Source: a virus
Reading direction: 5' to 3' (one strand)
Virus record (IMG/VR): IMGVR_UViG_3300045243_000006
Coordinates: 1-35,048 of that record
Length of the DNA stretch: 35,048 bases
The translations under genes were made by a program, and so were the position numbers. The stretch's first letter is position 1, and every line of letters starts with the position of its first letter. The notes below the pieces were generated by a model. It did no database searches and had not been told where the DNA came from. It saw only the letters and a list, made by a program, of their open reading frames with translations. Positions 14,813 through 22,858 of this stretch are shown here, one piece after another.

Positions 14813-16345
14813 ATGGCATATCAATATATAGATACTAGCGGTACAGTCGTTCCTGATTCATCGGAAATTCTTGCGGGCGTGCAAACTGAATATAAAGCGG
14901 CTTTTGGAGCTGCTGATTTAGTCGTTAGCTCAGATACCCCCCAAGGCGTATTAATTACCGCTGAAGCCCTCGCACGTATACAAGAGACAAATAATAATGC
15001 GGCTTTGGCTAACCAAATAAATCCTAATATTTCGGGTGGGATATTTCTTGACGCTATTATGGCACTTACACTTCCTTCTGGCCGTACAGCAGCGACACAA
15101 ACGGTAGTTTCTAACGTAGCTTTAACAGGTGTTGCGGGAACAATTATACCAGCAGGAGTGCAAGCTAAAACCGGAGCGGGAGATTTGTTCGCTACACTAA
15201 CCCAAGTTACTTTAGATGGAAGTGGTAATGCTACGGTTACTTTCGCTTCGGTTGAATTTGGCGCGATTCCTTGCGCTGCTCATGCGCTTAATACTATTGT
15301 ATCTAACGTTCTGGGATGGGAAACTGTAGATAATAGTGCAGGTGGCGTGTTGGGTTCTGCAACTCAAAGTGACCAAGCCGCAAGAGCATTACGTCTTAAT
15401 ACTTTAGGATTTCAGGGCGTAGCATTGCCAGTATGTATAATTTCATCACTTTATTATGTTAATGGAGTGCAAAGCCTTTCGTTTCTTGAGAATTACAATA
15501 GTGAACCGATGGGAGCTTTGGGTTATGTTACGGGGGGTGATACGCTTGATGATACGATATGGGGTATATCAACAACGGGAAATATTGTTATTGGTACTGA
15601 TGACATGGAATTTATTGAAAGTTTGCAGACTTTACCAATTCCTAATCCTTGGCCAATTGCCGCTTTTACTACTACAGGAAATATTGCTTTATCAGGACTT
15701 TCAACACGGATGGGTGGTGATTGGGGCAGTTCGCTAACTGGTGGTGATATTATTTTAGTAAAAGACCAGACAGATAAAACCCAAAATGGCTGGTGGGTCG
15801 CCGCTTCTGGTGCGTGGGCTAGGCAAGCATACAATACTAACGGTTCAACAATTCTGGGTTCAAATTCTGGTATATCGTTAATTAAAAATTCTTATTATGT
15901 TTGTGTTAATGGCGGGTCAGATATTGACGTGGCTTCGTCAATGCTCGAAAATAAATCCTCTGGTGCTGCATGGAACGGAAGTGTTGAGGTTGATATTATC
16001 GAGCCAGCCAGCACCCAATCTTATTCGGTATTATTTGACCGCCCTACAATTGTGGGAATAGTTGTTCGAGTTACAACCACAAACGGCTCAACCAATAATA
16101 TCATTCAAGCGGTTGTTGATTATGCCAACGGCTTGATTAATGGAAGAGCAGGTTTTATTGTCGGTGCTGACGTCTCAACTTGGGATATCGCAGGAGCAAT
16201 TTTAAGCCAATATCCTCAATATGATATTACAAAGTTAGAAATCAGTTATTCGGATAGTATTTCTTATGCCACTACTACATTGGCAATAGCCCTTAATGAA
16301 ATAGCCTATACTCAGTCATCGTATGTCACGGTAGTAATAGCATGA
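14813..16345 (+). CDS. Baseplate J-like wedge protein with an inserted domain, 510 aa
   Basis: The N-terminal ~220 residues match baseplate J: YIDTSGTVVPDSSEILAGVQ, VSSDTPQGVLITAEALARIQ, GGIFLDAIMALTLPSGRTAA, SNVALTGVAGTIIPAGVQAK. Residues ~245-370 are different: TTGNIALSGLSTRMGG, GGDIILVKDQTDKTQNGWW, VAASGAWARQAY, a motif common in phage fibres rather than J proteins. The J fold then resumes (SYSVLFDRPTIVGIVVRVTT, VDYANGLINGRAGFIVGADV). ATG 14813 is chosen over GTG 14804, which lies in the upstream gene. It overlaps DUF2612 by 4 nt. Confidence 0.85.
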   Translation: MAYQYIDTSGTVVPDSSEILAGVQTEYKAAFGAADLVVSSDTPQGVLITAEALARIQETNNNAALANQINPNISGGIFLDAIMALTLPSGRTAATQTVVSNVALTGVAGTIIPAGVQAKTGAGDLFATLTQVTLDGSGNATVTFASVEFGAIPCAAHALNTIVSNVLGWETVDNSAGGVLGSATQSDQAARALRLNTLGFQGVALPVCIISSLYYVNGVQSLSFLENYNSEPMGALGYVTGGDTLDDTIWGISTTGNIVIGTDDMEFIESLQTLPIPNPWPIAAFTTTGNIALSGLSTRMGGDWGSSLTGGDIILVKDQTDKTQNGWWVAASGAWARQAYNTNGSTILGSNSGISLIKNSYYVCVNGGSDIDVASSMLENKSSGAAWNGSVEVDIIEPASTQSYSVLFDRPTIVGIVVRVTTTNGSTNNIIQAVVDYANGLINGRAGFIVGADVSTWDIAGAILSQYPQYDITKLEISYSDSISYATTTLAIALNEIAYTQSSYVTVVIA

Positions 16346-16935
16346 CAACAGACATTCAGGATATAGATTTTTCAGTCGATGTATTAAAAGCTTTGTTGTG
16401 GCAGTATAATGATGCGACAAATTTACGCGCATTACTCGAAGCTAAACAAACTTGGTATGATGAAAACCAGAAACAATTTTGGGAAGATTGGGTAACGAAT
16501 GTTTTTGATTTAAGGACGGCGAATGATTTTGGTTTGTCGGTATGGTCAATAATTCTGGGACAATCACTTTACACCACTTTTGTACCAAGTGTAACAACGC
16601 CATTTTTTGGATTTGGAACGGGCAATGAAAATTTCGGAGTTTATAATTTTGGCTCATTAAGTGGCGGTAATAATGTCTATTCCACCGAAACTTCAAGAAT
16701 ATTATTACGTCTCCGTTATTTTCAACTTACAAGTAGCGGAACAATTCCAGAAACCAATCGAATGCTTAAATATATTTTCGGCGATATGGGTAATGGATAT
16801 ATCGTCGATAATCAAGATATGTCACAAACATATATGTTCGGATTTACTTTATCTTCCGAATTGAGATTTATGTTAGAAAACACAGACATATTACCCCGTC
16901 CTGCGGGTGTTAAAAGTACAATAGTGGAATTTTAG
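16342..16935 (+). CDS. DUF2612-type baseplate/tail protein, 197 aa
   Basis: Protein after the J-like wedge in many myoviruses, where a gpI-like, fibre-attachment role is expected. The pattern is VLKALLWQYNDATNLRALLE, then KQFWEDWVTNVFDLRTANDF, GLSVWSIILGQ, FGFGTGNENFGVYNFGS, ILLRLRYFQLTSSGTIPETN, LKYIF and ENTDILPRPAGVK, matching DUF2612. Starts in ATGA overlap with the J-like gene. A stretch of its codons (GYIVD) gives a DNA match to the late element at 16793, judged coincidental. Confidence 0.82.
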   Translation: MTTDIQDIDFSVDVLKALLWQYNDATNLRALLEAKQTWYDENQKQFWEDWVTNVFDLRTANDFGLSVWSIILGQSLYTTFVPSVTTPFFGFGTGNENFGVYNFGSLSGGNNVYSTETSRILLRLRYFQLTSSGTIPETNRMLKYIFGDMGNGYIVDNQDMSQTYMFGFTLSSELRFMLENTDILPRPAGVKSTIVEF

Positions 16936-16944
16936 GGGTAAAAC

Positions 16945-17868
16945 GTGCCAATATCTAATTACTTCGATATAGTATGGGCGGTAGATGGGGATATTACAAC
17001 TATTCCTGATGCTTTAGACCCTAGTGGTTTTGTAAGTTTCACTCAGGGTTATACTAGTAATTACCAATCTCCCTCTGGTACATATCCAATCGAACGAGAT
17101 AAATTCAATTATTTAATGAATCAAGTCACTGGCGCAATTCAAGCATATCAACAATTCGGCACTCCCCCATTTATTACTTCGGCGATGAATGGTGGTAGTC
17201 CTTTTTCATATTCAGCAGGAGCGAGAGTTCTCAAAAGTGGTGTAGTTTATACATCCTTGACCGATTCTAATACGCAAACTCCGCCAGATACTAATTGGAC
17301 AACAGGAACTTCCGTATTAAAAGGCGGCACTGGTTTGACGACAATAACGGCTCATTATTTACCTATTGGTAATGGAACATCGCCATTGACTTTATTAGCT
17401 CCATCGGCGGCGGTGGGAATACCTTTAGTAAGTCAAGGTGTTTCGGCAGACCCCGCTTATAGTACGGTGATAATTGCTGGCGGTGGAACAAGTGCCACTA
17501 CGGCTTTAGGCGCTTTTGACAATCTAAAACAAGCAGCAACAACTTCGTATGCTGGTGTAATTCAATTAGGCGCGCAATCTTTAGGAACTAATGGTTATCA
17601 AATATTTCCTGACGCAAGCGGAGGCACTCCTTTAATTATTCAATGGTGTACGTTAAATGTAGGTGCGAATACTACGGGTTCTGGAACGTGGCCTATTGCC
17701 TTTCCAACGGCTTGTTATGGCGCACAAGCTACAAGCACATTAAATCAAATTAGCGGCGGCAGTGCTGTGCAGACTGCAATGTCAGTAAGTGCAAAATCGA
17801 CTTCGGGATTTACGATTGCTAACGATACTAATACGCAAGATGTTTACGTTTGGGCGGTGGGGAAATAA
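16945..17868 (+). CDS. Tail fibre with gp53-like C-terminal domain, 307 aa
   Basis: Begins at GTG (16945) after GGGG. The N-terminal ~60 residues (FDIVWAVDGDITTIPDALDP, TYPIERDKFNYLMNQVTGAI) look like the baseplate-binding part. The next part is a Thr/Gly/Ser-rich repetitive shaft (ITAHYLPIGNGTSPLTLL, AGGGTSATTALGAFDN). The last ~90 residues, NGYQIFPDASGGTPLIIQW followed by GSGTWPIAFPTACYG and STSGFTIANDTN, match the C-terminal adhesin domain of gp53-like fibres. It would bind a host receptor. Followed in TAATG overlap by the fibre chaperone-like gene. Confidence 0.82.
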   Translation: MPISNYFDIVWAVDGDITTIPDALDPSGFVSFTQGYTSNYQSPSGTYPIERDKFNYLMNQVTGAIQAYQQFGTPPFITSAMNGGSPFSYSAGARVLKSGVVYTSLTDSNTQTPPDTNWTTGTSVLKGGTGLTTITAHYLPIGNGTSPLTLLAPSAAVGIPLVSQGVSADPAYSTVIIAGGGTSATTALGAFDNLKQAATTSYAGVIQLGAQSLGTNGYQIFPDASGGTPLIIQWCTLNVGANTTGSGTWPIAFPTACYGAQATSTLNQISGGSAVQTAMSVSAKSTSGFTIANDTNTQDVYVWAVGK

Positions 17869-18200
17869 TGTTTTATTCAAAATCAACTGGTGGTTTTTAT
17901 TTAGAAGAAATTCATGGCGATAATATGCCAAAGGATTGCATAGAAATCACTGATAAGGCTTATCAGAAATTACTAGATGACCAGACTAAAGGAAAAATGA
18001 TTGTTGCTGATGAAAATGGCAAACCTATTTCTGCATCGAGACCACCATTAAGCGATAATCAAATAATAATAAATAAAATTAAAGCATTAGAAGCACAGCA
18101 AACCCCTCGCCGATTGAGAGAATCATTTATAGACCCGACATGGCTAAATAAATTAGATAAGAAAATATCGGATTTGCGGGCGCAATTAACAGGAGAATAA
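17868..18200 (+). CDS. Probable tail fibre assembly protein, 110 aa
   Basis: The ATG at 17868 overlaps the fibre stop (TAATG) and is preferred over in-frame upstream codons. It opens FYSKSTGGFYLEEIHGDNMP, then ITDKAYQKLLDDQTKGK, VADENGKPISASRPP and ends with basic helical sequence (SDLRAQL). This is the plan of Caudovirales tail fibre assembly proteins. It directly follows the fibre gene it should help fold. No membrane or signal segment. Confidence 0.78.
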   Translation: MFYSKSTGGFYLEEIHGDNMPKDCIEITDKAYQKLLDDQTKGKMIVADENGKPISASRPPLSDNQIIINKIKALEAQQTPRRLRESFIDPTWLNKLDKKISDLRAQLTGE

Positions 18201-18201
18201 A

Positions 18202-18573
18202 ATGAGTGTAATAGATTTTACAACTGATACACCAAGTGCAAGTCAAGGCATGTTCGTTGCAACTTGGGCGAATTTAACCAGTGGCGATACCGGACAGCCT
18301 TTAGCATATTCGAATCTGGCTGATAAAACTGTACAGGTATTTGGAACTATAGCTGGAACATTAACGATACAAGGCAGTAATGACCCGCGCGTATTAACTG
18401 ATTATACAAATAACACCAATACAGCCGCGTGGGCTACTTTAACAGATAATTTAGGCAATCCTATAGTTTTCGGGGCGGCGGGATTAAAACTCATCGCGGA
18501 GGCTCCAAGATATATAAGACCTAATTCATCAGCAACTCTTGCGACGGTTATCATTATCTCAAATGCGAGCTAA
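18202..18573 (+). CDS. Small beta-rich phage structural protein, 123 aa
   Basis: The sequence VATWANLTSGDTGQPLAYSN, LADKTVQVFGTIAGTLTIQG, SNDPRVLTDYTN and a tail of LKLIAEAPRYIRPNSSATLA resembles a small beta-sandwich family recurrent in phage structural regions. I do not know a demonstrated function; a virion decoration or fibre tip role is inferred from its location. The SD AGGAGA is 6 nt before ATG. Confidence 0.65.
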   Translation: MSVIDFTTDTPSASQGMFVATWANLTSGDTGQPLAYSNLADKTVQVFGTIAGTLTIQGSNDPRVLTDYTNNTNTAAWATLTDNLGNPIVFGAAGLKLIAEAPRYIRPNSSATLATVIIISNAS

Positions 18574-18575
18574 CC

Positions 18576-18854
18576 ATGTCAAGAAGACGCAGAAGATTAT
18601 TATTAAGTGGAAGTGCCGAGCCTATTCCTGATGGTGCAATCACTACGGATGACGGCATATATATTACTACGGACGATGGTGTTTTTATTACAACTGACAT
18701 TCCGTACGGCGTCATAACGACAGATGATGGCACGTATATAACAACAGATGATGGCAGATATATCATGATTGATATTCCGCTTGATACACTAACAACAGAT
18801 GATGGATTAATTATAACAACAGATGATGGTCGATACATCACAACAAACACTTAG
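18576..18854 (+). CDS. Asp-rich short-repeat protein (TTDDG repeats), 92 aa
   Basis: After a basic start (MSRRRRRLLLSGSAEP), nearly all of the protein is an 8-12-residue repeat with the core ITTDDGxYI: about eight copies of (T/I)TDDG, sometimes with IP or PYG spacers. The regular Thr-Asp-Asp-Gly turns with alternating Ile/Tyr suggest a stacked beta-strand or Ca2+-binding fibre. The plug protein at 12364-12828 has the same motif at its end. The preceding gene ends 2 nt before ATG. Function unknown; adhesin or linker is a guess. Confidence 0.6.
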   Translation: MSRRRRRLLLSGSAEPIPDGAITTDDGIYITTDDGVFITTDIPYGVITTDDGTYITTDDGRYIMIDIPLDTLTTDDGLIITTDDGRYITTNT

Positions 18855-18865
18855 GAGATTTTAAA

Positions 18866-19624
18866 ATGACGACTACAGTAAAAATAAGCGAATTACCAGC
18901 AGGACAGGCAATATCCCCAATCTCTGGCACTCTTCCAGTTGATGGAGTGGTAATCGGAGGGGTAACGCCAGAGGCAGGGCATTTTACTACTTTAGAAGCA
19001 ACGGGACATACGACTTTTGAAGGCGTGACTTCCACAGGCGCAACTGGAACGGCTAAAATAGTGTATAGCAATACTCCGACTTTAGTATCGCCACTTTTAG
19101 GCACTCCGACTTCTGGTGTTTTAACAAACTGTACTGGTACAGCATCGGGCTTGACCGCTGGGACTGTAACAACGAATGCCAATTTAACAGGGGCGGTTAC
19201 TTCTTCTGGTAATGCCACTTCTCTTGGTTCGTTTACTTCTGCTAATCTTGCGACAGCTCTAACGGATGAAACTGGTACGGGGGTAGCAGTTTTCGCAACT
19301 TCGCCTACTTTAGTAACTCCAAATATTGGAGCGGCAACGGGTGCTAGTCTTACTATCACAGGAGCCACTGGTACACTTACTTTAAAACAAGGTGCTAATG
19401 GTAAAACAGGTACGTTTGTATTAAATGGTGTTACTCCAGTGACTGTTAATAATACTTCTATTACAGCAAATTCAGGAATAAATTTTACATTAAAAACAGT
19501 CGGAGGAACGGTTGGAGCTTATCCTGCTATACAGACTATCACTCCCACAACTGGGTTTACCGTTGCTGGAACTGTTGGCGATACTTCGACCTATAAGTAT
19601 GATATAATAGAATCGGCAGCATAA
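18866..19624 (+). CDS. Tail fibre-like repetitive protein, 252 aa
   Basis: Begins KISELPAGQAISPISGTLPV, typical of phage fibre starts, and continues in Thr/Gly/Ala-rich repeats such as TPTLVSPLLGTPTSGVLTNC, VTTNANLTGAVTSSGNATSL and ALTDETGTGVAVFATSPTLV. These repeat types form long beta shafts in phage fibres. The C-terminus (TITPTTGFTVAGTVGDTSTY) is a small beta domain. The SD is AGGAG. Which receptor it binds cannot be read from the sequence. Confidence 0.75.
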   Translation: MTTTVKISELPAGQAISPISGTLPVDGVVIGGVTPEAGHFTTLEATGHTTFEGVTSTGATGTAKIVYSNTPTLVSPLLGTPTSGVLTNCTGTASGLTAGTVTTNANLTGAVTSSGNATSLGSFTSANLATALTDETGTGVAVFATSPTLVTPNIGAATGASLTITGATGTLTLKQGANGKTGTFVLNGVTPVTVNNTSITANSGINFTLKTVGGTVGAYPAIQTITPTTGFTVAGTVGDTSTYKYDIIESAA

Positions 19625-19625
19625 T

Positions 19626-19982
19626 ATGCAGTGGGAAACTACAGAAATAGACGAATGTACTAATAATAATGAAGCGATTATAATTCAGGCGCAAGGTGAT
19701 AATACGCCTACAGTTTTTATATTTCCGTACGATATTTCTACCATAGATTTTGTTGGTACTATAAAATTCCCCGCTCCTATTGATTTGTTGGTAGGAAGTG
19801 GGATTACTATAATTGACGCGCCAAATGGGCAAATTAGTATTCAATTAACCTCTGAACAGACACAAACCGTACCAGAAGGGCAATATCCTTTTGATATATG
19901 GAGTAAGAGCTTAGGGGGAATTAATACACAAGTCATTACTGGATATTATAATATAAATAATACATATACGGTAATATCATGA
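19626..19982 (+). CDS. BppU-like N-domain protein of the fibre module, 118 aa
   Basis: Core pattern: AIIIQAQGDNTPTVFIFPYD, DFVGTIKFPAPIDLLVGSGI, APNGQISIQLTSEQTQTVPE, GQYPFDIWSKSLGG. This is the small immunoglobulin-like 'baseplate upper/fibre' domain that anchors fibres in many phages. Here it stands alone, just before the long fibre gene with which it overlaps by 4 nt. Likely an adaptor for that fibre. Confidence 0.65.
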   Translation: MQWETTEIDECTNNNEAIIIQAQGDNTPTVFIFPYDISTIDFVGTIKFPAPIDLLVGSGITIIDAPNGQISIQLTSEQTQTVPEGQYPFDIWSKSLGGINTQVITGYYNINNTYTVIS

Positions 19983-21670
19983 TAGAACTTGTTAATAATC
20001 AATTTGTAATTCAAATTTCTAATCAAGGCATTCAAGGCGTGGGCGTTCCTTCTGGTGGCACGACAAATCAGGTGTTAGCTAAAAAATCAGATACAAATTT
20101 TGATACTGAATGGCAAACTAACGCAGCTACGGGAGTGCAAAGCGTTTCTGTGACTTCCGCTAATGGCTTTGCGGGAACAGTTGCTAGTCCGACTAGCAAT
20201 GCTGCTATTTCAATTTCAACTACTATTACAGGTGTTTTAAAGGGCAATGGTACGGCTATAAGCTCATCAACAACAACTGATTTGCCAGAGGGGACTAATC
20301 TATATTTTACTGATGAAAGGGCGCAAGATGCTGTTGGCGCAATGGTTGATTCAACTATCGTTTATGTTGACTCAACTCCTCTTTTAACTAGAGCGGCTTT
20401 AACTGGTGTTATAGCCGCCCCGCAAGCAAGTAATACAACAAGTTTTGCTGCTGGTACAGTTTCGGATTTAAACTCGCTCACGCCAACAGTTAATACTTTT
20501 GCTGCATTTTCAGCGACCAACCTTATTAAACAAACCGCCTCACAAGCCAAAACCAGCCTAGCGATTACTAATACCGATGTGTCAGGGCTTGGCACTTTAG
20601 CAACACAAAATGGCACATTTTCTGGCACTTCATCGGGTACGAATACAGGTGACATTACTTTTTCAGGAGAGAATTATTTAAGCCTAACAGGACAAGCCTT
20701 AACAGCTAACGCGGTAAATCTTGCTGGTTCTAACGTCACGGGCGTATTGCCAATTGCGAATGTTAATGTATCAACTTTAGTTCCCTATACAGGCGCAACA
20801 ACCGATTTAACAATGGGTTCGCATAATATCACAGCTGCAACAGCGACATTATCAGGTGGGGCGTTAAAACAAAATCCAGTTATTACTAACACAGGAAGTG
20901 CTTATACTATAGACCCTGCTAATGGTGCGATATTTACTCTTACTATGACTAGCGCAACACCAGCTCTTACTATTGCTGCGGGAGCATCAAGTTATGGTCA
21001 ATTAATACAAGTTAATCTCATACAAGATTCGAGCGGGAATCGTGCGCCCACTTTTTCAGGAGCTTCATACTATACGGGTGTTGCACCTACTGTTAATCAA
21101 GGTGTCGGTGCAGTTACAACGTTATCATTGATATGGACTAATGGGGCGTGGATTTTATATGAGCAATCTCCTTTAATCGGTAAAGCATCACAGGGTTATA
21201 CTGGCATATCAAATCTCGATACCAGCACAATAACTCTTGGCGGCGCATTTACAATGTCGGGAGCTTATACTTTTGGCGGAACTTTAACAGCAAATACGGC
21301 GGTAACATTCCCAACTACCGGCACTCTATTATCCACGACAACAAACGCTGTAGTGGGTGATAATACCACAATAACCGGCACGACTTATACGCCAGTTGTC
21401 GCTGATGCGGGAAAAGAATTTTATTGCAGCAATGCCGCATCACAGACAATTACTTTTGACACGTATGCTAACCAAGCATTTTTACCCAATGCTGAATTGA
21501 TTTATACATGGGCTGGAGTTGGTCAAACCATATTCGCCGCTGCTGGTGGAGTAACATTAAAAACTCCCAATTCAATGTTAAAAATTGCAGTGCTAAATGG
21601 TAGTGTTTTTTGGAAAAAAGACCCGACTGCTATTAATACGTGGTGGGGTTGTGGCAATATGTCAGCATAG
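19979..21670 (+). CDS. Long tail fibre protein, 563 aa
   Basis: The start has the fibre motif IQGVGVPSGGTTNQVLAKKS, then DTNFDTEWQ and many Ser/Thr/Gly repeats with TTITGVLKGNGTAISSSTTT and TDLPEGTNLYFTDERAQDAV. The last ~100 residues (YTPVVADAGKEFYCSNAASQ, GVGQTIFAAAGGVTLKTP, FWKKDPTAINTWWGCGNMS) form a compact terminal domain, possibly the receptor-binding tip. It is the largest fibre in the window. Starts in ATGA-type overlap with the BppU-like gene. Confidence 0.8.
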   Translation: MIELVNNQFVIQISNQGIQGVGVPSGGTTNQVLAKKSDTNFDTEWQTNAATGVQSVSVTSANGFAGTVASPTSNAAISISTTITGVLKGNGTAISSSTTTDLPEGTNLYFTDERAQDAVGAMVDSTIVYVDSTPLLTRAALTGVIAAPQASNTTSFAAGTVSDLNSLTPTVNTFAAFSATNLIKQTASQAKTSLAITNTDVSGLGTLATQNGTFSGTSSGTNTGDITFSGENYLSLTGQALTANAVNLAGSNVTGVLPIANVNVSTLVPYTGATTDLTMGSHNITAATATLSGGALKQNPVITNTGSAYTIDPANGAIFTLTMTSATPALTIAAGASSYGQLIQVNLIQDSSGNRAPTFSGASYYTGVAPTVNQGVGAVTTLSLIWTNGAWILYEQSPLIGKASQGYTGISNLDTSTITLGGAFTMSGAYTFGGTLTANTAVTFPTTGTLLSTTTNAVVGDNTTITGTTYTPVVADAGKEFYCSNAASQTITFDTYANQAFLPNAELIYTWAGVGQTIFAAAGGVTLKTPNSMLKIAVLNGSVFWKKDPTAINTWWGCGNMSA

Positions 21671-21678
21671 GAATTGTT

Positions 21679-21915
21679 ATGATTTATAAAAATAAACAAG
21701 GCGAAAGTATAATCGCTTATAGAATAACTAATGTTATTGAAACTATTGATAGTTATTCTTTATCACTTCCTGAATTCGGAGCTATTATAGGGTTTTGGAA
21801 AGATAAGCTAAACTTCATACCTCAAGTCGGAGATTTCTATATTCATAAAGATGAGATTATAGACAGTGAGGTTATGTCGGCTGAAAGCTTTCTTAGTTTA
21901 TATACTGAGGTATAA
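21679..21915 (+). CDS. Hypothetical 78-aa protein in fibre cluster
   Basis: Not recognised. The start at 21679 is chosen because AGGA lies 6 nt before ATG and the gene then follows the fibre by 8 nt; the open frame extends upstream only into the fibre gene. The sequence (MIYKNKQGESIIAYRITNVI, PEFGAIIGFWKDK, FIPQVGDFYIHKDEII) is a small alpha/beta protein. Perhaps a fibre accessory or chaperone. Confidence 0.6.
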   Translation: MIYKNKQGESIIAYRITNVIETIDSYSLSLPEFGAIIGFWKDKLNFIPQVGDFYIHKDEIIDSEVMSAESFLSLYTEV

Positions 21916-21916
21916 A

Positions 21917-22852
21917 ATGACATTTTCAGCCTTAGCGGGAATTATATCAGCCAGCAACTTAATACCATATCAAGGATTAACGGCATGGATAGATTATTCC
22001 GACGTTAACACCATCACAAAAGCTTATGGGAATATATCTCAAACAGGTTCGGGAACTTCTGGAACGACAACGATAACAGCGTCCTCTACGGTTGCGAATA
22101 TTGTACAAATTGGTATGAAAATCCGAATAGGTGGCACTGATATTTATACGGTGTCGAATGTTGTGACCACAACAATAACAACAGTTGAAACGTTGAGTGC
22201 GACTTATACGGCGGGTTCAGCTCTCGCACTTGACCAGATTTCACAAGTTAATGATAAATCGGGATTGGGAAATAACTACACCCAAAGCACCAATAGCAAA
22301 AAACCAGTTTACACGCCAAGTATTCTCAATAGCAAGCCAGTTGCCATATTCAACGGTGCAAATGTTATGGCCGCACCTTCGGGATTATTTTCACTTCCTA
22401 ATGGAGGTAATACTTCTTTTGTTGTTTCCAAAAGAAATACCGAAACGGGAGCGCAACAATATATTACAACTTTGACTGCTGGTGGTGTCGCAAGACGACA
22501 TTTTCGATATGCCGGCACTGCTGGTTCAATAGCGTTTTGGAACTCAAACGCAGCACCTGGCACTGAAATTGCTAAGACTGGGAATACTAATACAAACTTC
22601 AATATTATTCGAGGGTTAAGAAACGGTACTACACTTACTGTTGCGGTGAATAATGGGAGTGCGGTTTCTAACACTAATGGTGCAAGTGCAAGCGATGTTG
22701 ACGGTGGTTACATTGGTTCATTAACGGATGCTTCTAGTTGGTTAATCGGAGCGGTGGCAGAAGAAATTGATTACAATCGAGTTTTAACAGCCGCCGAGAT
22801 TATCCAAGTAAACCGCTACCTCTCCGCAAAATATGCAATTACAATATCGTAG
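21917..22852 (+). CDS. LamG/concanavalin-like lectin domain tail adhesin, 311 aa
   Basis: A carbohydrate-binding-type domain: GLTAWIDYSDVNTIT, then VNDKSGLGNNYTQSTNSKKP, VAIFNGANVMAAPSGLFSLP, TSFVVSKRNTETGAQQYITT, GLRNGTTLTVAVNNGS, GGYIGSLTDASSWLIGAVAE, ILTAAEI-like end. The standard LamG-like pattern is broken at residues ~38-106 by a Thr/Gly-rich segment (GTSGTTTITASSTVANIVQI, GMKIRIGG) recalling the repeats of the decoration-like protein. The ATG at 21917 follows the previous stop by 1 nt. Likely a tail-tip lectin. Confidence 0.75.
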   Translation: MTFSALAGIISASNLIPYQGLTAWIDYSDVNTITKAYGNISQTGSGTSGTTTITASSTVANIVQIGMKIRIGGTDIYTVSNVVTTTITTVETLSATYTAGSALALDQISQVNDKSGLGNNYTQSTNSKKPVYTPSILNSKPVAIFNGANVMAAPSGLFSLPNGGNTSFVVSKRNTETGAQQYITTLTAGGVARRHFRYAGTAGSIAFWNSNAAPGTEIAKTGNTNTNFNIIRGLRNGTTLTVAVNNGSAVSNTNGASASDVDGGYIGSLTDASSWLIGAVAEEIDYNRVLTAAEIIQVNRYLSAKYAITIS

Positions 22853-22858
22853 GTGGCC

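Noticed and set aside
14804-14813. GTG start at 14804 for the J-like gene
   Set aside because: The ATG at 14813 gives the usual J N-terminus and minimal overlap; the GTG lies inside the gp25-like gene.
16793-16808. Fourth match to the late element (ATGGATATATCGTCGA)
   Set aside because: It lies within DUF2612 codons for NGYIVD, has no -10 box at the right distance and no gene start nearby.
22309-22674. Minus-strand open frame of 121 codons across the lectin gene
   Set aside because: It is antisense to a strongly supported coding region and has no recognisable protein features or SD-based context.
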